Part shown: positions 1 to 5,082 of the stretch, piece after piece
Numbering within the stretch: position 1 is the stretch's first letter
Layout: each line of letters starts with the position of its first letter
Assembly (NCBI GenBank): GCA_938045085.1
Contig: CALINZ010000134.1
Location: 1-9,219 of the forward strand
DNA: 9,219 bases
Direction: 5' to 3'
From: an uncultured Collinsella sp.
GTDB taxonomy: Bacteria; Actinomycetota; Coriobacteriia; Coriobacteriales; Coriobacteriaceae
Position numbers and translations under genes: made by a program
The notes under the pieces: model-generated
Told to the model about the DNA's origin: nothing
Databases searched by the model: none
What the model saw: only the letters and a program-made list of their open reading frames with translations

Positions 1-33
1 CAGCCGGCCCCGGAGACCCTCCCGGAGGGACCG

Positions 34-85
34 AAAAACTTTTTCAAAAAAGTTGTTGCGCGGCGGACAGACTTCTGTGTATACT
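34..85 (+). promoter_or_regulatory. Promoter of tRNA-Asp with A-tract UP-like element
   Basis: A -10 box TATACT lies at 80-85 (5 of 6 matches to consensus). A weak -35 TTGCGC at 56-61 is separated from it by 18 bp. Just upstream of the -35 are phased A and T tracts (34-51), like the UP elements that raise output of stable-RNA promoters. The same tracts form an 8-bp inverted repeat (37-44 with 47-54). The predicted start near 92 would leave a leader of about 40 nt before the tRNA. The boxes are seen directly; the UP role is inferred. Confidence 0.6.
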
Positions 86-131
86 AATCCCCGCAGCGCA
101 CGCGAGCGGAAACAAACGCGAACGACTGCCT

Positions 132-208
<77 letters not shown>

Positions 209-209
<1 letters not shown>

Positions 210-250
210 ACGCAATTAAAGCCACGTCTTCGGACGTGGCTTTTTGCGTT
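209..250 (+). terminator. Intrinsic terminator of tRNA-Asp
   Basis: A perfect 8-bp stem (221-228 with 233-240) closes a TTCG tetraloop, and TTTTT follows at 241-245. The flanks AACGCAA (209-215) and TTGCGTT (244-250) and the A/T runs also pair, so the stem may extend. The arms are largely symmetric, so some termination of antisense transcription is possible. Confidence 0.93.
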
Positions 251-346
251 TAATAGGCCCTCGATCTTATATGCCTCTTTATCCAAATCACCGCATTTGC
301 AACGAGCGAGCCAGCCCCTACTGATATATGTGTCCAACAGGGGGTT

Positions 347-358
347 TGTTGCGCAACA
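347..358. promoter_or_regulatory. 12-bp perfect palindrome, candidate operator
   Basis: TGTTGCGCAACA is its own reverse complement. It ends 4 bp before the candidate -35 box at 363 and lies between two copies of CAGGGGGTT (338-346 and 373-381). Its place and symmetry fit a dimeric regulator binding site, possibly for the Rrf2 protein encoded downstream. That link is inference. Confidence 0.4.
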
Positions 359-362
359 TCTG

Positions 363-391
363 TTCAATGAAGCAGGGGGTTCGGTTATACT
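363..391 (+). promoter_or_regulatory. Candidate promoter for the Rrf2-mutY unit
   Basis: The -35-like TTCAAT (363-368), a 17-bp spacer and TATACT (386-391) form a plausible sigma-70-type promoter. It would start transcripts near 398, leaving a leader of about 155 nt. Confidence 0.45.
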
Positions 392-458
392 AAATTGCAC
401 TTTAGGCCGTACCTGATTCAGCTAGTCTTCAAGTGCGGCATTCAGTGAACACCCATTT

Positions 459-464
459 TATAAT
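459..464 (+). promoter_or_regulatory. Perfect TATAAT -10 box, possible second promoter
   Basis: A consensus TATAAT is present, but no good -35 hexamer sits 16-18 bp upstream and there is no TGn extension. It could be an activator-dependent promoter or a chance match in an AT-richer patch. Confidence 0.3.
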
Positions 465-552
465 TTGGTTGTTCAGGCGGTCATTTGGCGTCTCGACACA
501 AGCTCGGCCCCAGAGCTCGTTCGAGCTGTTCGTATTCCTTGAAAGGGGAAAC

Positions 553-1038
553 ATGGACATATCGAGGAAGACTGATTATGCCCTTCGCATGCTTGCGATG
601 CTTGCCGAGGAGCCGGAGCGGTTGCTTTCTGTTCGCACTGCTGCCGAAGAGGTCAATGTTCCGTATTCGTTTGCCCGTTCGATTCAGCACGGTTTGGTTC
701 AGGCCGGCATTGTGGAGAGCCTGCGTGGTGTTCATGGCGGCATGCGCCTTAAGGTGAGCCCCGACGATGTCACGATCCGTCAGGTCGTAGAGGCCGTTCA
801 GGGCCCCATGGTTATGAACGATTGCACCGCGCCCGATGGCGACTGTGCGCGCATGGGCACGTGCTGCTATCATCCCCTGTGGGCCGGAGCCCAGGCGCTG
901 ATGCGCGACTATCTCGATTCCGTTTCGCTCGGCGATATCGTCGCCCATCGCCAGTTTCCGGCTGTCGATCCCAAGTTCGCCGACCGCGATGCGTTTCCCG
1001 AGTACGCCGCTTGCGCGTATGCTTGCCGGGAGGAATAG
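553..1038 (+). CDS. Rrf2-family transcriptional regulator with Cys cluster
   Basis: Encodes 161 residues, the usual length for Rrf2 regulators. The N-terminus MDISRKTDYALRMLAMLA and the winged helix-turn-helix around residues 25-65, with the wing motif RGVHGGMRL (58-66), are typical of the family. A dimerisation helix follows at about 73-84. Cysteines C91, C98, C104 and C105 lie where IscR and NsrR bind an Fe-S cluster, so it probably senses iron-sulfur status, NO or redox. C154 and C158 lie near the C-terminus. The start at 553 is chosen because AAAGGGG precedes it and the family N-terminus begins there; an upstream in-frame GTG at 433 would add an unrelated 40-residue extension. The glycosylase gene follows 21 bp later, suggesting cotranscription. 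Family assignment is firm; ligand and targets are unknown. Confidence 0.92.
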   Translation: MDISRKTDYALRMLAMLAEEPERLLSVRTAAEEVNVPYSFARSIQHGLVQAGIVESLRGVHGGMRLKVSPDDVTIRQVVEAVQGPMVMNDCTAPDGDCARMGTCCYHPLWAGAQALMRDYLDSVSLGDIVAHRQFPAVDPKFADRDAFPEYAACAYACREE

Positions 1039-1059
1039 CGCCGCATAAGGAGCATTGTC

Positions 1060-1965
1060 ATGATTCAGGACCCCTTTCGTTCGATGATTCGTTCGGAAGG
1101 GGTCCTGCGTTATCGCGACCTTCCGTGGCGCCGCACGCGCGACCCGTATATCATCTGGCTTTCCGAGGTCATGCTGCAGCAGACGCAGGTGCCGCGCGTG
1201 GAGACGCGCATGCCGGCGTGGCTCGATCGCTTTCCGACTGTCCGGGCGCTTGCTCAGGCCGCCCCTTCCGATGTCTTGGATGCGTGGCAGGGGATGGGCT
1301 ACAATCGCCGCGCCCTGGCGCTTCACAGGGCTGCACAGTGCGTTGTGGAGGACTGGGATGGGGAGTTTCCGCGTGAGACGCACGATCTGGTCGCGCTGCC
1401 CGGCATTGGCCCGGCGACGGCGCAGGGCATCCGTTCGTTTGCATTCGATCTTCCGGGCGTGTATCTGGAGACCAACGTGCGCACGGTCTTTTTGCATCAT
1501 TTCTTTCCCGATGTGCCGGCCGTTCCCGATCGTGAGCTGGTGCCGCTGATTCAAGCTGCCTGTCCGGCGGCCCCCGGTGCGGCGGCGGATGAGATTGCGC
1601 CCTTTGCCGCGCCTCAAGACGATGCCGACACGCCGCGCGCGTGGTATTACGCGTTGCTGGATTACGGCGCGTATCTTAAAAAGACGCTGCCCAATCCGTC
1701 CAGGCGGTCGGCGGGCTATAGTCGTCAGTCCAAGTTTGAGGGCTCGCGCCGCCAAAAGCGCGCCCACATTGTGCGCATGCTGCTGGCAGCGCGCGATGGG
1801 CAGCCGGCAGGTATTACGCTTGATGAAGCTGTTGCAGGCGTTAACGAGATGGAGACGGCAGCCGGCCGTGAGCCGGTCGAGCGCGAGCTGGTCGCAAGTA
1901 TTCTTGCCGATCTGGAGCGCGAGGGCTTTTGCCGCTCCGAGGGCGATCGTTGGTTGAGCGTGTAG
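1060..1965 (+). CDS. MutY-like A/G-specific adenine glycosylase lacking Fe-S cluster
   Basis: A 301-residue HhH-GPD DNA glycosylase, probably removing adenine mispaired with oxidised guanine. LPWRRTRDPY (21-30) and WLSEVMLQQTQV (33-44) match MutY; E36 corresponds to catalytic E37 of E. coli MutY and Y81 to the wedge Y82. The helix-hairpin-helix is LPGIGPATA (113-121). The catalytic Asp (E. coli D138) is replaced by E137 in LETNVRTVF. The four C-terminal Fe-S cysteines are absent: after LLDYGAYLKK (199-208) comes NPSRRSAGY. The MutT-like 8-oxoG domain is also missing; residues about 230-301 resemble a small winged helix. A low-complexity Ala/Pro/Asp insertion spans about 169-192. From memory, a bacterial subfamily with IETN-type motifs and no cluster exists, often misnamed HesB. 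AAGGAG precedes the ATG. Activity is inferred, not assured. Confidence 0.85.
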   Translation: MIQDPFRSMIRSEGVLRYRDLPWRRTRDPYIIWLSEVMLQQTQVPRVETRMPAWLDRFPTVRALAQAAPSDVLDAWQGMGYNRRALALHRAAQCVVEDWDGEFPRETHDLVALPGIGPATAQGIRSFAFDLPGVYLETNVRTVFLHHFFPDVPAVPDRELVPLIQAACPAAPGAAADEIAPFAAPQDDADTPRAWYYALLDYGAYLKKTLPNPSRRSAGYSRQSKFEGSRRQKRAHIVRMLLAARDGQPAGITLDEAVAGVNEMETAAGREPVERELVASILADLEREGFCRSEGDRWLSV

Positions 1966-1974
1966 CCCGCTCAA
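1954..1974 (+). terminator. Hairpin overlapping the glycosylase stop codon
   Basis: Perfect 7-bp inverted repeat TTGAGCG (1954-1960) and CGCTCAA (1968-1974) with a 7-nt loop that contains the stop codon. No T-run follows, so it may be an inefficient terminator or a stability element. Part of the right arm recurs as CCGCTCAAA at 2035-2043. Confidence 0.3.
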
Positions 1975-2079
1975 ATCTGAAGAACGGGATTGTAAGGTTT
2001 AAATTCTCGGCTTGAGGGCATCCTAAAGACAGGGCCGCTCAAAGCCTATGGGCGGCACGTGTTGAAGGGAAGTACACCT

Positions 2080-2619
2080 ATGGATTTTGAGAACTCTCAG
2101 ACCAAGAAGAACCTCGAGACTGCTTTTGCCGGTGAGTCCCAGGCACACACCAAGTATCGCTACTATGCATCCAAGGCCAAAAAGGACGGCTACGTTCAGA
2201 TCTCGAATATCTTTGCCGAGACGGCGGGCAACGAGTCCGAGCATGCCAAGCTGTGGTTTAAGTATCTGCACGATGGCGCCGTTCCGGGCACTCTGGACAA
2301 CCTGCGCGACGCCGCCGCGGGCGAGAACTACGAGTGGACCACGATGTATGACGAGTTTGCCAAGACCGCCGAGGAAGAGGGCTTTGCCGAGATCGCCGCA
2401 AAGTTCCGTGGCGTCGGTGCCGTCGAGAAGGCCCATGAGGAGCGCTACAACAAACTCGTCGAGCGCATCGAGTCGGGCGAAGTGTTTGAGCGCGAGGGCG
2501 TAAAGGTGTGGAAGTGTCTGAACTGCGGACACCTGCATGTGGGTGCCGAGGCGCCCGAGGTGTGCCCGGTGTGCAACCATCCCAAGGCGTATTTTGAGGA
2601 GCAGGTGGTGAACTACTAG
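2080..2619 (+). CDS. rbr: Rubrerythrin (diiron peroxidase)
   Basis: A 179-residue cytoplasmic rubrerythrin, which reduces hydrogen peroxide to water with electrons from rubredoxin or NADH-dependent partners, a typical anaerobe defence. The ferritin-like four-helix part shows diiron ligands E19 (AGESQAHTKY), E52 and H55 (NESEH), E82 and E85 (GENYEW), and E116 and H119 (EKAHEE). The C-terminal rubredoxin-like domain has CxxC pairs C146/C149 and C162/C165 that hold one iron. All expected metal ligands are present. The ATG at 2080 is preceded by GAAGGGA at good spacing; the upstream GTG at 2059 is less likely because the family N-terminus begins at MDFENSQTKKNL. It stands as its own unit: 114 bp separate it from the glycosylase gene and two hairpins follow. 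An Rrf2 or peroxide-responsive control is plausible but not shown. Confidence 0.97.
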   Translation: MDFENSQTKKNLETAFAGESQAHTKYRYYASKAKKDGYVQISNIFAETAGNESEHAKLWFKYLHDGAVPGTLDNLRDAAAGENYEWTTMYDEFAKTAEEEGFAEIAAKFRGVGAVEKAHEERYNKLVERIESGEVFEREGVKVWKCLNCGHLHVGAEAPEVCPVCNHPKAYFEEQVVNY

Positions 2620-2632
2620 CGCGTGGCGCTAG
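2616..2632 (+). repeat. Small hairpin at the rubrerythrin stop
   Basis: CTAGCGC (2616-2622) and GCGCTAG (2626-2632) are a perfect 7-bp inverted repeat with a 3-nt loop. It overlaps the stop codon TAG (2617-2619). There is no T-run. Confidence 0.5.
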
Positions 2633-2640
2633 CGTGAGCT

Positions 2641-2726
2641 GGGCCGGGAGGGCCGGACTACCTTCCCTCCTCGCTCACGGCTTCGCAGGGTCGCGTTGAG
2701 GGAAGGTAGTCCGGCCCTCCCGGCCC
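2641..2726. repeat. Perfect 29-bp inverted repeat, long hairpin
   Basis: The left arm (2641-2669) and right arm (2698-2726) are exact reverse complements over 29 bp, separated by a 28-nt loop. No T-run follows the right arm, so it is not a standard intrinsic terminator. The loop holds GCTCACG (2673-2679), which can instead pair with CGTGAGC (2633-2639) just before the left arm, giving a competing fold. It could be a 3' stability element for rubrerythrin mRNA, a bidirectional terminator, or a copy of a dispersed intergenic repeat. Confidence 0.85.
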
Positions 2727-2775
2727 GCTTCGGGTCGTCGCGTGCTCGTTACTGAAAAGCTGATTAGAAGTTTGT

Positions 2776-2804
2776 GTGCCGCCCCTTTTGGGGCGGCACT
2801 TTTT
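2776..2804 (+). terminator. Strong intrinsic terminator after rubrerythrin
   Basis: A 10-bp perfect GC-rich stem (2776-2785 with 2790-2799), TTTT loop, and TTTTT at 2800-2804. This is the textbook rho-independent form and probably ends the rubrerythrin transcript about 160 nt beyond the stop. Confidence 0.93.
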
Positions 2805-2898
2805 GTGTGGGGTCCCGGTCTTCACAATTTCCGTCAAGCTTTTGGTTAGGTTTTGGTCGGTTGGCGTAAGGGCGGAAGGGCAAAAGATCATTCGATAA

Positions 2899-2962
2899 AA
2901 AAGCTCAGAGAAAGTGCTGGTAAGGGAGTTGTTGAGCTTTTCGACAGTTTTCTGACTATAGA
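2899..2962 (+). promoter_or_regulatory. Candidate promoter and operator-like repeat for the small membrane protein
   Basis: TTGAGC (2932-2937) and TATAGA (2957-2962), with a long 19-bp spacer, could form a promoter. An inverted repeat AAAAGCTCA (2899-2907) and TGAGCTTTT (2933-2941) has its right arm over the -35 box, so a regulator binding there would block polymerase. Both are read by eye and unproven. Confidence 0.35.
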
Positions 2963-2977
2963 ATCTTTGCGGCTATT

Positions 2978-3000
2978 GCCGCGGATTTCGTTGCCGCGGC
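2978..3000 (+). repeat. Hairpin in the leader of the small membrane protein gene
   Basis: GCCGCGG (2978-2984) and CCGCGGC (2994-3000) are inverted around a 9-nt loop. They lie between the candidate promoter and the ribosome binding site at 3045-3051. Confidence 0.4.
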
Positions 3001-3057
3001 CGCGATGGTGCGTGATGCTGGGCGTAAGCGTCGAATGCTCCGATTGAGGAGGCCAAC

Positions 3058-3480
3058 ATGGATCTGTTTCTTGAGACCCCGCGGCAACAAGCCGAGCGCA
3101 TGTTGCGCCAGCAGCAACGGCTTATGGAGATGCAAATGCAAGGGGCGGCCGTCCAGCCTCCTGTGCAAAACGCCGCGCCCGCGGTATCGTCTGCGGATGA
3201 GGTGGACCCAGGAGCCTATTCCGTACAGCAAGATTCATATGCGCAGGAGCTTGCGTTCGACAAGCGTCGTGCGCGTCGCCGTCGCTGGGCCCAGCGCCTG
3301 CGTACGCTGGCGATGATCGTGCTGATTCCGTTGGGGCTCGTGGCAATCTTCTTGGCCTCATATGCCCTCACGTGCATTCTCAACGGCGCCTCGCCCAGCG
3401 AGGTGCTTGAGCACTTGGCGGTTCTCGGCCAGCGCCTAAGCGATGTCGTAGCAACCATCCGCGCCGGCTGGGAGAGTTAG
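3058..3480 (+). CDS. Hypothetical single-pass membrane protein
   Basis: I do not recognise this 140-residue protein. It starts with an ATG behind a strong GAGGAGG (3045-3051). Residues 1-30 are Gln- and Met-rich and charged (RQQAERMLRQQQRLMEMQMQ), likely a helix or short coiled coil. Residues 30-60 are Ala/Pro/Ser-rich and probably disordered. The basic stretch KRRARRRR (69-76) precedes one hydrophobic segment (about 84-108), so by the positive-inside rule the N-terminus should be cytoplasmic. A short amphipathic tail (112-140) would lie outside. There is no signal peptidase site and no catalytic motif. It is cut off from rubrerythrin by a strong terminator and lies 123 bp before rmuC, with no clear terminator between, so readthrough into rmuC is possible. 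A membrane adaptor or envelope role would be a guess. Confidence 0.8.
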   Translation: MDLFLETPRQQAERMLRQQQRLMEMQMQGAAVQPPVQNAAPAVSSADEVDPGAYSVQQDSYAQELAFDKRRARRRRWAQRLRTLAMIVLIPLGLVAIFLASYALTCILNGASPSEVLEHLAVLGQRLSDVVATIRAGWES

Positions 3481-3603
3481 CGTTTTAGTACCTGTGGCCC
3501 AAAATCCATTTGTCCGATTGCCATGTGACGCCCGGTGCGTGTGGCGGGGGAAGATTGATCGCGGTTTTGATTGATGATCGATTGAGTTTGTTGGGCGGAG
3601 TCT

Positions 3604-4959
3604 ATGTCTGCTATTGATATCGTGCTTGTTGTGACCGCCTTGGTGGCGGTGGGGGTTGCTGTGGCTTGTGCCCTGCAGCTCAAGGGCCTTCGCGTCGAGC
3701 TGCAGGAGCGCGGCGATAGCGGGGCAGAGATGCTGGCTGCGCTCGAGCAGGCCAACAATGCGCTCGACACCCTGAACGTCGCTTTGGCCGAAACCCGCCG
3801 CACGGCAAATGCCATCGCGCAGCAGCAGACGACCGATGCGGCCGTAGAGCAGCAGCGCTACCTGACCATCGCGCGTGAGTTCTCGCAGGCCGGCGACCGT
3901 ATGGATGACCTGCGCCGCGAGACAGCCCAACAGCTTGGCGCCAACCGCGAGGGTATCGAGCACCGCCTGGACAAGGTTCGCGAGACGGTCGATGCCCAGC
4001 TGAGCGCCATCCGCAAGGACAACAACGTGCAGCTCGATCAGATGCGCGCGACGGTGGACGAGAAACTCTCCCGTACGCTCAACGATCGCCTGTCCGCATC
4101 GTTTAAGCAGGTGAGCGACCAGCTCGAGGCTGTGTACAAGGGTTTGGGCGATATGCAGTCCATTGCCACCGGCGTAGGCGACCTCAAGCGCGTGCTGGGC
4201 AATGTAAAAGCGCGCGGCATTTTGGGCGAGGTACAGCTGGGTGCGATCCTGGCGGACATCCTTACGCCCGACCAGTATCTGGAAAACGTCGCCACCAAGC
4301 CCGGCGCCTCGGAGCGCGTTGAGTTTGCCGTCAAGCTGCCGGTGGACGAGGGCGATCCCGTGCTGCTGCCGATCGACTCCAAATTCCCGGGCGACGCGTA
4401 CGAGCATCTGCTCGACGCGCAAGAGTCGGGCGATGCTGAGGCTGTGGCCACCGCGCGCAAGACGCTCGATGCGATGGTGAAACGCGAGGCAAAGGACATC
4501 TGCGAAAAGTACCTGAGCGTGCCCGCGACGACAAATTTTGGCATCATGTTCGTGCCGTTTGAGGGTCTGTACGCCGAGGTCGTCAGCCGCCCCGGGCTTA
4601 TCGAGACCCTGGGCCGCGACTATCACGTCAACGTTGCCGGCCCCAGCACCATGGCGGCCATCCTCAACAGCCTGCAGATGAGCTACCAGACGTTTAGGCT
4701 GCAAAAGCGCACCGACGACGTGCTGCGTGTGCTCTCTGCCGTCAAGGCCGAGCTGCCGCGCTATCAGGCGGCGCTGCGTCGTGCCCAGCAGCAGATCGAG
4801 ACCGCGGGTAAAACGGTCGAGGGCATCATCACCACGCGCACCAACGTTATGGAGCGCAAGCTCAAGGATATCGACGCGCTGGAAGACGCGCGGGAGGCCG
4901 ACGAGATTTTGGGCTTGGAGTCCGCAGGCTTGCTCGCAGACCAAAAAGACGAAGACTAG
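3604..4959 (+). CDS. rmuC: DNA recombination protein RmuC
   Basis: A 451-residue RmuC homologue. In E. coli, loss of rmuC raises inversion at short inverted repeats, so it is thought to be a nuclease that limits such recombination. Residues 5-24 form an N-terminal membrane anchor. A long coiled coil rich in Gln, Glu and Arg runs from about 28 to 180. The RmuC domain (about 190-400) has the conserved KARGILGE (202-209), PIDSKFP (256-262, the restriction-enzyme-like D-x-K core) and MFVPFEGLYAE (315-325). The order and length are normal for the family. The start at 3604 has a modest GGCGG behind it, but the anchor begins at once, which fits. The spacing to the ABC gene is 123 bp. Confidence 0.95.
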   Translation: MSAIDIVLVVTALVAVGVAVACALQLKGLRVELQERGDSGAEMLAALEQANNALDTLNVALAETRRTANAIAQQQTTDAAVEQQRYLTIAREFSQAGDRMDDLRRETAQQLGANREGIEHRLDKVRETVDAQLSAIRKDNNVQLDQMRATVDEKLSRTLNDRLSASFKQVSDQLEAVYKGLGDMQSIATGVGDLKRVLGNVKARGILGEVQLGAILADILTPDQYLENVATKPGASERVEFAVKLPVDEGDPVLLPIDSKFPGDAYEHLLDAQESGDAEAVATARKTLDAMVKREAKDICEKYLSVPATTNFGIMFVPFEGLYAEVVSRPGLIETLGRDYHVNVAGPSTMAAILNSLQMSYQTFRLQKRTDDVLRVLSAVKAELPRYQAALRRAQQQIETAGKTVEGIITTRTNVMERKLKDIDALEDAREADEILGLESAGLLADQKDED

Positions 4960-4985
4960 CTGCATCTGACGGCGGGGTGCCTGCA

Positions 4986-5020
4986 CAAGCACGGCGCGGG
5001 CGCTTTTCGCATCGTGCTTG
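4986..5020 (+). repeat. Inverted repeat after rmuC
   Basis: CAAGCACG (4986-4993) and CGTGCTTG (5013-5020) form an 8-bp stem with a 19-nt loop. No T-run follows directly, so it is at best a weak terminator for rmuC. Its right end overlaps the candidate -35 box of the ABC gene. Confidence 0.35.
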
Positions 5021-5048
5021 CCTGAAGTGCGCTTTAGTGTGCAACAAT
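5018..5048 (+). promoter_or_regulatory. Candidate promoter of the ABC exporter gene
   Basis: TTGCCT (5018-5023), a 19-bp spacer and AACAAT (5043-5048) resemble a sigma-70 promoter. Transcription would start near 5055, downstream of the first in-frame ATG (5047), which supports translation from 5083 instead. Confidence 0.35.
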
Positions 5049-5082
5049 GGCGTTTCGCCCTATCAGACGCGAAAGGAAGCCC

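Larger units (their letters stand above)
251..552. other. Non-coding region between tRNA-Asp and the Rrf2 gene
   Basis: About 300 bp without a supportable gene. Short open frames here overlap the tRNA or lack ribosome binding sites. The stretch is less GC-rich than its surroundings. It holds a 12-bp palindrome (347-358), a 9-bp direct repeat CAGGGGGTT (338-346 and 373-381), two candidate -10 boxes (386-391, 459-464) and a small hairpin in the probable leader (514-518 with 523-527). I see no copy of the tRNA 3' end that would mark an attachment site. Confidence 0.6.

Noticed and set aside
1..33. Short repeats CCCGGAG (9-15, 21-27) and a small GC hairpin at the left edge
   Set aside because: Too short and too close to the edge to interpret; may be the tail of an upstream terminator or repeat.
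433..552. 40-residue N-terminal extension of the Rrf2 protein from a GTG
   Set aside because: The family N-terminus and the ribosome binding site both point to the ATG at 553, and the extension overlaps a possible -10 box.
481..1974. 497-codon open frame on the minus strand opposite the Rrf2 and glycosylase genes
   Set aside because: It crosses two well-supported genes and their promoter region, has no recognisable domain, and is rich in Arg, Ala and His, typical of antisense frames in GC-rich coding DNA.
2658..2891. 77-codon minus-strand frame over the long inverted repeat and terminator
   Set aside because: Its sequence is fixed by hairpin structure rather than coding constraint, and no start signal is seen.
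2853..3047. 64-codon + strand frame before the small membrane protein
   Set aside because: It starts at a non-ATG codon without a ribosome binding site and covers the candidate promoter and leader hairpin.
3481..3603. Repeated GATTGAT/GATCG motifs before rmuC
   Set aside because: The copies are short and irregular, with no good promoter spacing; probably chance.
3436..4992. 518-codon minus-strand frame opposite rmuC
   Set aside because: Product is low-complexity and unrecognised; the + strand encodes a complete RmuC with conserved motifs.
5047..5082. Earlier ATG for the ABC exporter
   Set aside because: It lacks a ribosome binding site and overlaps the candidate -10 box; the ATG at 5083 has AAAGGAAG in front.
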